From positions 496,001 through 560,000 of the forward strand of contig NZ_CP048829.1 of assembly GCF_019355395.1 (NCBI RefSeq): a stretch of 64,000 bases of DNA, written 5' to 3'. The translations under genes and the position numbers were made by a program. Source of the stretch: Chordicoccus furentiruminis. GTDB taxonomy: Bacteria > Bacillota > Clostridia > Lachnospirales > Lachnospiraceae. The notes under the pieces were generated by a model. That model saw only the letters and a program-made list of their open reading frames with translations. It did no database searches and was not told the origin of the DNA. Shown one piece after another: positions 25,586-34,597 of the stretch. Within the stretch, counting starts at the first letter, position 1; each line of letters begins with the position of its first letter.

Positions 25586-26557
25586 TCACTCATCGTTCTG
25601 ATTTCTTGAATATACAATCAGAAGAACGATAAGAATCGTACCATTCACAATGGTCCGAACCGCCTCGGAAACGTTGAGGATCGTCAGAAAATCCGTGATG
25701 ATCGTCATAATCAGCACGCCTGCAATGGTCCCGACATAACTTCCTTTGCCGCCGGAAACAGCTGTGCCTCCGAGAATGACGGCAGCGATATTTTCAGGAT
25801 CATACCCTGTACCGACCTCTAGATAGGTTGTGCCTGTATATCCGACAAGCATAAAGCCGACAAAAGCACACATGATCGGAGAAAACAGATAAATGATGCC
25901 ACGCAGTCTTTTTGTCGCAATTCCGGAAAATCTCGCTCCGACCGGATTGGCGCCAAGCGCGTAAACCTTTCGTCCAAACGTCGTGTATTTCATGACGATG
26001 ATAAAAATCGCCGCGAGAACAGCCCAGATAATGATAATGCCGGAGACAGGCCCGACCGTATTCATTGATGTCAGCTTCGTCAGCATCGGAGAGGAAGACC
26101 CCTTCGGCGCACCGCCCGTTGTCACCATTGCGATGCCCTCAACGATAATTCCCATGCCGAGCGTCATGATGAATGGGTTGATCTTAAAGAAATTAATTCC
26201 CGCTGCTTCGATCATGCCGACCACAAGCCCCGTGAGCAGTACCAGAACCAGCGCTTTCAGGAAATTCGCGTCCTTCCCCTGCAAAACTTCTGCTCCTACG
26301 ACGTTTCCGATCATGATGATGTACGGAACGCCCATATCGATTCCGCCAATCAGAATAATCAGATTCTGACCGATACAGACAATTCCCAGAAAGGCCGCTA
26401 TGCGGAGCATGCTCAGCAGATGATGCGGTTTCAGATATCCCGGAGAAATGACATTTGCGGCAATCAGCATAATCGCAAGTATGATATAAACAAGAACCTG
26501 TGGCTGCAGGACTTTGTCTTTGAGCTCCTGCCTGTTCATCGCTTTTATGTTTTCCAT
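25586..26557 (-). CDS. Ribose/galactose-type ABC transporter permease
   Basis: A 323-aa membrane protein of the BPD_transp_2 family (RbsC/XylH/YjfF-like): about eight to ten hydrophobic helices, the family segment AVILGGTAVSGGKGSYVGTI and the EAA-like GANPVGARFSGI. It forms the channel with the second permease at 26575. AGGAGC precedes the ATG. Confidence 0.9.
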   Translation of the reverse strand: MENIKAMNRQELKDKVLQPQVLVYIILAIMLIAANVISPGYLKPHHLLSMLRIAAFLGIVCIGQNLIILIGGIDMGVPYIIMIGNVVGAEVLQGKDANFLKALVLVLLTGLVVGMIEAAGINFFKINPFIMTLGMGIIVEGIAMVTTGGAPKGSSSPMLTKLTSMNTVGPVSGIIIIWAVLAAIFIIVMKYTTFGRKVYALGANPVGARFSGIATKRLRGIIYLFSPIMCAFVGFMLVGYTGTTYLEVGTGYDPENIAAVILGGTAVSGGKGSYVGTIAGVLIMTIITDFLTILNVSEAVRTIVNGTILIVLLIVYSRNQNDE

Positions 26558-26574
26558 ATATCTTATCTGCTCCT

Positions 26575-27543
26575 TTATTCTTCCTTATTTTTGATGGAGC
26601 TGATTGCCAGCGCGACGATAAGGACGATCCCCTTTATCAGAAACTGATAGTTTGTGTCAATTCCGTTCAGATTCAGCAGATTGCTGATCATCGTGAAAAT
26701 AAACACGCCGAACATTGTCCCGAGAAAATCTCCGTTGGCTCCCAGCATCGAAACCCCTCCGATGACGGACGCCGCAATCGCATTCATCTGCATGCCCATT
26801 CCGATCGTCGGATCTCCGGAGTTGATATAAATTGCCTCATAAATTCCGCCAAGGCCGCAGAGAAGTCCTGATATTGCAAAGGCCATAATTCCGGTCTTCT
26901 TGACATGGATTCCAGCCGAATATGCAGACTGCTGGTTTCCGCCGATTGCCCGCACCGCTTTTCCGAACGGTGTCCTGCGGAAGAGTCTCCGCACAATGAT
27001 AAGTACGATCAGCATGATAACAAGGCTGTTTGGAATCGCATCGAAGAATTTGAATTTGATAAAATGGTAAAATCCCATATGCATGGAACCTGTCGGAACC
27101 GGCATAAACAGAAGTGCGAATCCTGCGTAAACGATTTGCATCGAAATTGTAACAATGAGCGCCGAAAGCTTAAACTGGTAGGTAATATATCCGTTCAAGG
27201 CTCCGCATCCGAAGCCGACTGCCATGGCTGCCAGTACGCCCGGAATCCAGCCGCCCGCCGCATCTGTATTCATAAGTAAAACGCATACGACATTTGTCAG
27301 GGATACGATCGATCCAAGGGAAATATCGATCCCGGCCGTAAGCAGACAGATTGTCTGACCGAATGCGACCATCATAAGCGGAAAGGCCGACTCAGTCAAT
27401 CTCGTGAAATTCCGTGTCGTAAGAAACACGGGATTCATTGCTGCCACAATATTAAAGCCCAAAAGAAAGAGTCCCGCAAAAATCACACTCGCGTACCGAT
27501 GGGAAAAATCGGGATTCTTCAAAAGTGCTTTGACTTTGTTCAT
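26575..27543 (-). CDS. Ribose/galactose-type ABC transporter permease
   Basis: A 322-aa permease of the same family as its neighbour: LLTAGIDISLGSIVSLTNVV, the cytoplasmic loop GKAVRAIGGNQQSAYSAGI, and AIAASVIGGVSMLGANGDFL. ATG at 27543 is preferred over the GTG before it because GAGGTGAAG is well placed. Two different permeases with one double ATPase is the usual layout for xylose/galactofuranose-type importers. Confidence 0.9.
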   Translation of the reverse strand: MNKVKALLKNPDFSHRYASVIFAGLFLLGFNIVAAMNPVFLTTRNFTRLTESAFPLMMVAFGQTICLLTAGIDISLGSIVSLTNVVCVLLMNTDAAGGWIPGVLAAMAVGFGCGALNGYITYQFKLSALIVTISMQIVYAGFALLFMPVPTGSMHMGFYHFIKFKFFDAIPNSLVIMLIVLIIVRRLFRRTPFGKAVRAIGGNQQSAYSAGIHVKKTGIMAFAISGLLCGLGGIYEAIYINSGDPTIGMGMQMNAIAASVIGGVSMLGANGDFLGTMFGVFIFTMISNLLNLNGIDTNYQFLIKGIVLIVALAISSIKNKEE

Positions 27544-27560
27544 CACTCTTCACCTCACTT

Positions 27561-29060
27561 TTACTGCTTCCCGGTGATACCCATCGCCAGACACATGATG
27601 TTTTCTTCCGTGAGCTCCTCTCCGGAAAGAATTCCTGTAATTTCTCCCTCATACATAACGATTACCCGGTCACTCATTCCGATGACCTCCATCATGTCGC
27701 TCGAACAGAGAATAATGCCGACCCCTTCACCGGCTTTCGAGCGCATGATGTTGTAAAAATCGCTCTTCGATCCGACATCAATGCCGCGGGTCGGATCATT
27801 GAACAGCATCACCTTCGGATGCGTACCGAGCTCTTTTCCGAGAACAACCTTCTGCTGATTCCCGCCGCTTAATGAGGAAACCGAGTTATTAAGACTCGCA
27901 AGTTTAATCTTGAGTTCTTCCTGAGTTTCCCTCGCAAATTCCTCTTCTGCCTTCAGCTGAATAAAACCGCCCTTTGAACGTTCCTTGAGAGAACACAGTG
28001 CCAGATTCTGTCTGATAGACAGCATAAGCATCAATCCTTCTCTCTTTCGGTCGCTTGGAACCAGCGCGATCCCATTTTTCAGCGCCTGACCTGCGTTTCT
28101 GATCCGCACTTTTTTTCCGTTAATTTCAATCTCGCCTGCGGAAAGTGGATGAAGCCCGCTGATCGCATTCAAGAGTTCCGTCTGTCCATGCCCCTGCAAC
28201 CCGGCAATCCCGAGGACCTCGCCCCTGTGCAGTTCAAATGACACATTTTTCAGAATCTCAGACTTAAGTCTATCAACCTTGAGGAGTACTTCGTCCCCAA
28301 CCCTCTCTGCTTTCCGCGGATAGATCTGAGAAAGCGAACGTCCGACCATCATTTTAACGAGGCCTCCCGCATCGATTTCACTGATCTTACTGGTCGCTAC
28401 GACCTCGCCGTCCTTGAAAACCGTGATATAATCTCCGATTTCGAAGATCTCCTCCATTCTGTGAGAAATGAAGATGATGGTTTTTCCTTTCTGAACCAGC
28501 GTGCGGACGATGTTGAAAAGAGTTTTAACTTCTTCCGTTGCCAGTGAGGATGTCGGTTCATCAAGAATGATGATCTGCGGATCCCTGAGCAGAATCTTCA
28601 GAATCTCAGCCATCTGCTGCTGCGCAATCGAAAGACGTCCTGCAATCGCTGTCGGTTCGATCTGAATATTATATGTATTCATGAGTTCGATCACCCGGCT
28701 GCGGACGGTCTTTTTATCGATCATTCCAAACCGGCCGCGCGGTTCAATCGAAAGAAATAAATTTTCCTCAACCGTCAGTTCACTGATCAGAGTCAGTTCC
28801 TGAAATACCATCGCAATACCGTTGGCTGCGGCCTGCTGAGGCGTCTCGATCTCCACTTTTCTGCCGTCAAGGAAGATATCGCCTTCATCCCTGTGATAAA
28901 TACCAGCGAGAATCTTGAGAACGGTACTCTTCCCGGCACCGTTCTCTCCGGCGAGCACATGAACGGTTCCCTTCCTTACTGAAAAACTGACATCATTCAG
29001 TGCTCTGTTTCCACCGAAGGACTTGCTGATATGTTCCAGTGACAGATAATCCTGTTGCAT
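27561..29060 (-). CDS. RbsA/MglA-type sugar ABC transporter ATPase
   Basis: A 499-aa protein with two ABC domains. The first has Walker A GENGAGKSTVLKIL, signature LSIAQQQM, and Walker B IIILDEPTSSL. The second has LSGGNQQKVVLGKEL and MLFNDPTRGID with the usual degenerate Walker A (GLQGHGQTEL). This is typical of the carbohydrate uptake CUT2 family. It energises the two permeases. The gene follows a 335-base gap with a strong hairpin after the binding-protein gene. Confidence 0.92.
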   Translation of the reverse strand: MQQDYLSLEHISKSFGGNRALNDVSFSVRKGTVHVLAGENGAGKSTVLKILAGIYHRDEGDIFLDGRKVEIETPQQAAANGIAMVFQELTLISELTVEENLFLSIEPRGRFGMIDKKTVRSRVIELMNTYNIQIEPTAIAGRLSIAQQQMAEILKILLRDPQIIILDEPTSSLATEEVKTLFNIVRTLVQKGKTIIFISHRMEEIFEIGDYITVFKDGEVVATSKISEIDAGGLVKMMVGRSLSQIYPRKAERVGDEVLLKVDRLKSEILKNVSFELHRGEVLGIAGLQGHGQTELLNAISGLHPLSAGEIEINGKKVRIRNAGQALKNGIALVPSDRKREGLMLMLSIRQNLALCSLKERSKGGFIQLKAEEEFARETQEELKIKLASLNNSVSSLSGGNQQKVVLGKELGTHPKVMLFNDPTRGIDVGSKSDFYNIMRSKAGEGVGIILCSSDMMEVIGMSDRVIVMYEGEITGILSGEELTEENIMCLAMGITGKQ

Positions 29061-29395
29061 TTTTGCACCTCGTACCGCTTAAGGCGGTTCCCTCTCAAGC
29101 AGTTTTTACTGTATCTCCGTTTTCAATCCCGATGATGTCCGTTTTACTGGAATCTGTCATGCTCACAGCCAACGGATTTATTTCTCCGGATGCTGCGTTT
29201 ATATGCTGCATTTATTCCATTCTCCGGTTCTCTCGGGTCTTTCCTGCTCTCAGTTCGTCAAATCGGCCGGCCGGTTCCGTTTACGCGGAGGCGGCCGGCG
29301 GAATTTTCATCTTTCCTGTTCAGCTGTCACTCATAATAGAAGCATGTTCCTGTAAGCGAACACATTCGTGAAATCGTCTGCCGTTTCCTTATGTT
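29061..29395 (-). other. Intercistronic gap with GC-rich hairpin
   Basis: No gene is seen. GCCGGCCG (29266..29273) pairs with CGGCCGGC (29292..29299) across an 18-base loop without a T-run. Such a hairpin after a binding-protein gene commonly protects its mRNA or attenuates the downstream genes, giving more binding protein than membrane components. Confidence 0.5.
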
Positions 29396-30520
29396 TCACT
29401 CACTCTCGGCATCGCTCCCGTACATTTCCTGAAGAGTTGCTTCATCAAGAATCGACGGCGCCCAGTAATTGTCATCGAGGTCTTCGCGGACATAATCTCC
29501 CAGTGTTTCATCTGTGACCGGGGTCATATCATAAACATTGACCTTATCATAAGATCCTCCCGTAATCGCCGTGAGGCCGAGATCAAGCGCATCGGCACCT
29601 GAGGTATTCGGAGAGATCGGGCAGCAGCTTGTAAAACCGTCAGCTTGGCGGGCAGCCCACATCTTCAGAAATCCATTATTGGCCTCACCCGTAATCGGAA
29701 CGAGATCTCTTCCAGCAGATTCATAAACATCGATGCAGGCCCGGCTCATTGCGCCGCCGAGAGAAAGGATCCCATCGATATCATCATGCGCCGAAACGAG
29801 CGATTCCATCGCGGTCTTTGCTGTCGCATAGTCATAATCACAGTAATTCGTCGAAATAATCTCGATATCCGGGAATTCGGACTCCAGGGTCTCCGATGCT
29901 CCCTGAACCCGGAGCTCTGCATTCTTGGATCCTGCCTGCCCGGCCAAAAGCACAATCTTGCCTTTACCGCCCAGCTGTTCGCCAAGCCACTCGGCATCCG
30001 ACTTTCCAAAAGCGTAATTATCAACTGTAAGAGAAGCTGTCACATTGTCCGTATCCACACCTGCATCAAAGGAAATGACCGTAATTCCCTCATCCATCGC
30101 GTCCTCCACGGCCGGGATCAGCGCGGTCGGAGATGCTGCGGTAAGGCAGATGATGTCGACGCCCTTTGTGATCAGATCTTCCATGTCAGAAACCTGTTGA
30201 GAAGCGTCGCCATCAGAGTTGGTCGTGTAATACTCTTTGACAATCCCCTGCTCCTTATACATCTCGGCCTGCTGCTCAAAAGTCTTCTCCATCTGGACTC
30301 TCCAGGTATTGCCGAGCGAAAAATTGCACAACGCGACTGTATAGCCGCCCTCAGGGACTTTGGATGTGTCAATATCAGCAAACGTACCAGTCGTCGTGGA
30401 AACTGCTTCCGCCACAGATTCCGTTCCGGATTCCGCCGAAACGCTTAACGCTGAACCTGCGATCAAACTCGCCGTGATCAGACACGACATCATAGGGACC
30501 ATGTTTCTCTTCTTAAGCAT
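29396..30520 (-). CDS. Sugar ABC transporter substrate-binding protein
   Basis: A 374-aa exported protein. ATG at 30520 follows AAGGAGG. A basic start, hydrophobic helix (MSCLITASLIAGSALSVSA) and AES cleavage-type site give a signal peptide; no lipobox Cys is obvious. The mature part is a periplasmic binding protein 1-like fold (YTVALCNFSLGNTWRVQ ... ITKGVDIICLTAASPTALIP ... VISFDAGVD). First gene of the operon that continues with ATPase, permeases, propeller-like protein and lactonase. Confidence 0.9.
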   Translation of the reverse strand: MLKKRNMVPMMSCLITASLIAGSALSVSAESGTESVAEAVSTTTGTFADIDTSKVPEGGYTVALCNFSLGNTWRVQMEKTFEQQAEMYKEQGIVKEYYTTNSDGDASQQVSDMEDLITKGVDIICLTAASPTALIPAVEDAMDEGITVISFDAGVDTDNVTASLTVDNYAFGKSDAEWLGEQLGGKGKIVLLAGQAGSKNAELRVQGASETLESEFPDIEIISTNYCDYDYATAKTAMESLVSAHDDIDGILSLGGAMSRACIDVYESAGRDLVPITGEANNGFLKMWAARQADGFTSCCPISPNTSGADALDLGLTAITGGSYDKVNVYDMTPVTDETLGDYVREDLDDNYWAPSILDEATLQEMYGSDAESE

Positions 30521-30720
30521 TGCTTTTTCCTCCTTTTTCTGGTGAACCGTTACCATTTTCCACTCTTAGGCGCCTGATCTTGACTGATCAATCTATGCGC
30601 CGGTGTCCGTGGCACCATCCCATCCTGTGCTGTCTTACTGTACTGTCCCGCCCGCAGCCACCAGACTCATCGATTCGCCTCTACCTGTATACGTCTCAGG
30701 CATTTCCTTAACTAATCATC

Positions 30721-30749
30721 ATTATAAAATTCTCTAAATCAATGTGCAA
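30721..30749 (-). promoter_or_regulatory. Promoter of the sugar ABC operon
   Basis: On the minus strand TTGCAC (30749..30744), 17 bases, TATAAT (30726..30721). The leader before the binding-protein ATG is about 190 bases. Confidence 0.7.
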
Positions 30750-30762
30750 TACCGTTTTGATT

Positions 30763-30776
30763 AATTGTATACTATT
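30763..30776. promoter_or_regulatory. Probable GntR operator upstream of ABC promoter
   Basis: AATTGTATACTATT (minus strand AATAGTATACAATT) is centred on the palindrome GTATAC, typical of FCD-class GntR sites. It differs at one of 14 positions from the site at 31891..31904 over the -10 of the GntR gene. Confidence 0.6.
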
Positions 30777-30894
30777 CCGTCGTTATGTACACAGTTGATA
30801 GGCAAGAATTGTGCACATTTCCACATGGAATTCATAATACAAAGATCAGTATTCTTTAATGGTCTTTTTTTTCGCTGTTTTTTCTAAAAGAAAA

Positions 30895-30944
30895 GCAAAA
30901 GAGCCAGAAGAGCTAGCTAATTTAACCTCTTCTGGCTCTTTTGC
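30895..30944. terminator. Strong terminator after the GntR gene
   Basis: An 18-bp perfect inverted repeat (GCAAAAGAGCCAGAAGAG and its complement) with a 14-base loop. The stem itself carries A/T runs, so it can work on both strands. It lies between the GntR stop and the ABC promoter. Confidence 0.85.
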
Positions 30945-30996
30945 GTCTGATGCCTGCATTCATTCACATGATCAGCAAAATCGGAACTGACTCCAT

Positions 30997-31707
30997 TCAC
31001 TCTTCTTCAAGCGGGACGCCTCTCAAAAAGAATTCTTTCGTAAAATAGTCCATATCATCGTTCACTTTGAACGAATGCCGGTTATGGTGAGTCAGCAGAC
31101 GAAGCACGCGATTCTCGTCACGCGCCACAAAAGACTCGATAATTTCTTCATGCTGCCGGTACTGTTTGTCGCCCGGAATTAAAAAGTCCTTTCTCCAACA
31201 CAGCAAAAAACGGTTCTGCTTGTGAATTTCATCCATGAATTTATAGATCTGGTCGTTTTTGGCAATCCGCGCAATCTCCATATGAAATGCAACATCTTCT
31301 TTCAAAAGTGTACAGATATCGTTGTTCAGACTGGCCTTATAGCAAGCCTCGCTGTGAATGTGCATCTCCCGGAAATCATTATTGCTCCCATAAATAATCG
31401 CAAGCTTTGCCGCAAGATTCTCCAAATCCGTTCTTACGATCTCCAGTTGCAGTATCTTCTCATCATTCCACTGCGCCACCGTTGTATTGCAGTTAATCCG
31501 GCTTTCGAGAATACCTCCGTTCGCTAATTCCTGCATTGCAGCTCTCACAGGTGTCCGGCTGATCCCGAATTCTTTCGCTAATTTTGCCTCCGAAATACGA
31601 TCACCGGGCTTTAATTTGCCCCCTAGAATTTCATTGACCAAATAATCATAAGCTTTTTCTTTCAAACTCATGCCTGGCTTTTTATTTTTCGCTTCTCCTG
31701 TATCCAT
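30997..31707 (-). CDS. GntR-family (FCD/FadR class) transcriptional regulator
   Basis: A 236-aa regulator: a winged HTH (LKEKAYDYLVNEILGGKLKP, then GDRISEAKLAKEFGISRTPV and RAAMQELANGGIL) and a C-terminal FCD helical domain with metal-ligand-type residues (DVAFHMEIARIAKN, QYRQHEEIIESFV, RLLTHHNRH). ATG at 31707 has AGAGGGG some 15 bases upstream; an internal ATG (MSLKEKAY) is possible. It probably represses the downstream ABC operon and itself through the shared GTATAC site. Confidence 0.9.
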   Translation of the reverse strand: MDTGEAKNKKPGMSLKEKAYDYLVNEILGGKLKPGDRISEAKLAKEFGISRTPVRAAMQELANGGILESRINCNTTVAQWNDEKILQLEIVRTDLENLAAKLAIIYGSNNDFREMHIHSEACYKASLNNDICTLLKEDVAFHMEIARIAKNDQIYKFMDEIHKQNRFLLCWRKDFLIPGDKQYRQHEEIIESFVARDENRVLRLLTHHNRHSFKVNDDMDYFTKEFFLRGVPLEEE

Positions 31708-31890
31708 CTTCTGTTTCTTCGTCCCCTCTGATCTTGCGTAAATTTCTGACAGTCATTGATATTGACGACCATTTACATTTCATTTTCCTCTTGAAACATG
31801 GCTGTTCTTCTTGTTGTTTCTCCAGTCACATGATTGCACTAATTTTCCAATTTTGCCATCTGCATTTCATGCTATGTATTCGTTTTTAAT

Positions 31891-31904
31891 AATAGTATAC
31901 CATT
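31891..31904. promoter_or_regulatory. Probable GntR autoregulatory operator over -10
   Basis: AATAGTATACCATT. On the minus strand it contains TATACT, which can serve as the -10 of the GntR gene (with TTGTGT 17 bases upstream). It matches the operator at 30763..30776 at 13 of 14 positions when read in opposite orientation. Confidence 0.55.
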
Positions 31905-32002
31905 TGTCTCCAAAGAACACAATATCACCTTCCACAAGTCATTGTTACAATGGCCTGCATCAGGTATAGGAAGTTTCTTTCATCGGACCGATATTTAAAC
32001 AT

Positions 32003-33699
32003 AATCATTGATGTATTTACCGATATGATCTACCGATACGAGATCTTCTGTAGATAAAATGAGCACCTTGAAACCTGCATAAAATCAGGTAAAATCGGCA
32101 TTTTTCAGTTACTATTTCAACCTGTTTATGGCATCATATTCTTAGAGATATTACCGATATGAACAAGGAGTGATACCATGGCTGAAACAAGAATTCCTGA
32201 GGAGATAAAGCAGTACCGTCCCGGTCCTTGTACGGAGATCAAGCTCATTAGCGGACATTATTACGTATATATGTACCAGTCCATGCGCCTTCCCAGTGGA
32301 AGATGGGGTAAAAAGACCGGAAAAAGCATAGGCACCATTGTTCCCGGCACCGGGTTTATTCCGAACAGGAACTACCAGCTGTATACCGGCGATGAGTCCC
32401 GGGATGAGATCACCGTTCTTGAGTACGGACAGTATGCCCTGATCGGTGAAGTCGCCAGGGATATCCGCGCTGCATTGGAAAGCTGTTTCCCGCAAGACCG
32501 CGCTTCCCAGATCTTTGCGTATGCCTGCATCCTGTATGCAAACGGGTTTGTCCATCTTGACCAGGTACAGGCTTATTACGAACAGAGCTGGCTGTCGCAG
32601 GAATATGCGTCTCTCCCTTTCAAAATGGGGAAAACTGCTCTGGGAAACCTGCTTGATGATCTCGGCCGCCGTACAACGAGGGTCGTTAACTATGAAAACG
32701 CAACAATCCTGAAATCTTCTTCTGCGGTTGCTATTGATGGCCATGCCATCCGATGCTGCTCCGACGATCATGATCTGGGAGAAGCAGGGTATAAATTCAA
32801 CAGCCTTAAAGAAGACCAGGTGAACCTTCTCATGGGATACGATATCAACACAGGTGTGCCGCTTTTTGCGCGTATGTATCGCGGGGCATGCAACGATAAA
32901 TCCACGATGGAAGACATCGCCGACCTGCTTGCGTTCTCCGGGATCCTGTTTGTCGTGGACCGGGGGTTCTATAGCACTAAAAACCTGAAGATTCTTTCGG
33001 CGAACGACAACACTTACATCATTCCGGTTCCTTCCAATACAGATATCTTCCGGAATGCCATGAAAGATATCCAATATACAGACAGTTTCTACTTCCGATC
33101 CGGCAAGAAGCATGCCAGGATCGAATATATGTCCCGGAGGGTATCGGATAACACCTATGTTTATGTCTTCCGTGACATCGATGAAAACGAAAAATGCCGT
33201 TATAACTACCAACACTGCATGGAGCTTGGGCGTTCCGGATATACGCGGGAGAAGTTTGAGCAAAACAAGGAAACATTCGGTGTGTATGTCCTGCAGAGCA
33301 ACTGCGCCAAATCCCCAGAAGAAGTGTTCAGCGGGTATAAAAAGCGCTGGGGCATTGAAACGCTTTACCAGTACATGAAGAACAAGGCAGACTTTAATGA
33401 CCTTATGATTTCGGACTACTATAAAGAACAGGGCTTCGCGTTCCTGATGCTTATCACCGGGCAGATCCATCAAAAAATGATCGCTGCGGTAAAGAAACTC
33501 GACAACAACGCCATTTCCGTACATGATATCCTGCTGATGGCAAGATGCATGAAAATGGAACGGCGGGGCAGCAACTGGAATCTCAAAAACGCCAGAAAAC
33601 GGGATCTCCAGATGCTGAAGCAGCTTGGTTTTGAACCGAAGATCACGGTAACGGATTCATAAGGAATCCGGCAACATATCGGTAAAAACCTAAATGATT
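32003..33699 (+). mobile_element. IS4/IS1634-type insertion sequence
   Basis: The ends are inverted: AATCATT...TTTACCGATATG at 32003..32027 matches the complement of 33675..33699 at about 21 of 25 positions. The single transposase gene fills the interior. No target duplication is visible: the left flank is the gntR upstream region and the right flank is an older insertion sequence. This suggests an adjacent deletion. Confidence 0.75.
32178..33662 (+). CDS. IS4/IS1634-type DDE transposase
   Basis: A 494-aa transposase. Catalytic residues lie in VAIDGHAIRCC (D), FVVDRGFYSTKN (D) and the YREK box YKKRWGIETLYQYMKNK (E). AAGGAG seven bases before the ATG. Apparently intact, so this copy may be active. 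Confidence 0.9.
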   Translation: MAETRIPEEIKQYRPGPCTEIKLISGHYYVYMYQSMRLPSGRWGKKTGKSIGTIVPGTGFIPNRNYQLYTGDESRDEITVLEYGQYALIGEVARDIRAALESCFPQDRASQIFAYACILYANGFVHLDQVQAYYEQSWLSQEYASLPFKMGKTALGNLLDDLGRRTTRVVNYENATILKSSSAVAIDGHAIRCCSDDHDLGEAGYKFNSLKEDQVNLLMGYDINTGVPLFARMYRGACNDKSTMEDIADLLAFSGILFVVDRGFYSTKNLKILSANDNTYIIPVPSNTDIFRNAMKDIQYTDSFYFRSGKKHARIEYMSRRVSDNTYVYVFRDIDENEKCRYNYQHCMELGRSGYTREKFEQNKETFGVYVLQSNCAKSPEEVFSGYKKRWGIETLYQYMKNKADFNDLMISDYYKEQGFAFLMLITGQIHQKMIAAVKKLDNNAISVHDILLMARCMKMERRGSNWNLKNARKRDLQMLKQLGFEPKITVTDS

Positions 33700-33837
33700 G
33701 TGGTTATATTGCGAGCTTTATTATGAACCTTTACGATTGCCATGAATCTGTCTCCTTAATAGTGTTACTTTTATTATATTGTATCACTATTAAGGAAAAA
33801 TATCAAATGTTACGTGTCACTATTATGCAAAACTATG
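33690..33837 (-). mobile_element. 5' scrap of an older IS1634-type element
   Basis: On the minus strand AAGGAG and ATG at 33743 start a transposase opening MAIVKVHNKARNIT, which is then cut by the end of the younger element. Upstream is a hairpin CCTTAATAGTG/CACTATTAAGG (33754..33764, 33785..33795) with promoter-like A/T-rich sequence. The older element had inserted into the exporter permease gene, which breaks off at 33838. Confidence 0.65.
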
Positions 33838-34589
33838 TCAGTGCAGGGGGTTCTGAACAGTTACCTCTTTGGAAGAAACATCCAGTACCTTGCTGAAGGA
33901 AGGCAGAACCTTTGTGATGCCCTCCTCTTCCCTTACCGCCTTCACAATGTCCGCCAAAGACATCTGGTCCGTGTCAATCGTACACTCAAGCTGATAGATC
34001 TGCACACCGTCGTACTGCTGACTTCCAATATGCGCCATGGAATCACGGACGCCAAACGCCGTAACCACCAACGCACCGGAACAGCCGATACCCGCCAGCA
34101 TCATAAGCATCCGGATCTTATACCGAAGCATATTCCGAAGCGTCGCCTTTCGGAGAAAGGACAGCCTCTTCCAGACCGGAGTGCAGTACTCAAGAAGGAT
34201 CCGCCTTCCGGGCTTCGCCGACTTCGGACGAATCAGAGATGCCGGAGTCTCCCGCAACACCCGCGCGCAGGCTGCCAGGGTTCCGAGGCCAATGGAAAGA
34301 GCCGTGACAAGAAGCGTCACAACGGCCAGTTTTTCGTCAAATATATACCGGAGCCCGATAAAGTCGTAAAGTGTGGAATACGCCGCCCAGAATCCCCGTG
34401 GCAGGAAATAAGTCCCGACGAAAAAGCCTCCCGCCCATCCGAGAATTGCAGCGCTCAACGCATACCGCAGGTACTTGCCCATAATAGCAGTTTCCGAGTA
34501 GCCGAGAGCCTTGAGCGTTCCGATCTGGCCGCGTTCCTCCTCCACCATCCGGAGCATGGTCGTCACGCATACCAGAAGTGCAATCACGA
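33838..34589 (-). pseudogene. FtsX-type ABC exporter permease, central part (after the ISL3 insertion)
   Basis: Continues from FFIVIALLVCVTTMLRMVEE through the FtsX domain (IGTLKALGYSETAIMGKYL, AAILGWAGGFFVGTYFL) into the second half (LRNMLRYKIRMLMMLAGIGC, then ALVVTAFGVRDSM). The frame breaks at VQNPLH (33838), where an older IS scrap begins, so the last FtsX domain is missing. Joining it to 36314..37361 across one copy of the 8-bp duplication restores the reading frame exactly (IFPLFF then IVIALLV). Confidence 0.85.
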
Positions 34590-34597
34590 TAAAAAAA

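Noticed and set aside
32151-33524. 457-codon minus-strand frame inside the insertion sequence
   Set aside because: Exact antisense of the DDE transposase; transposase motifs on the plus strand are decisive.
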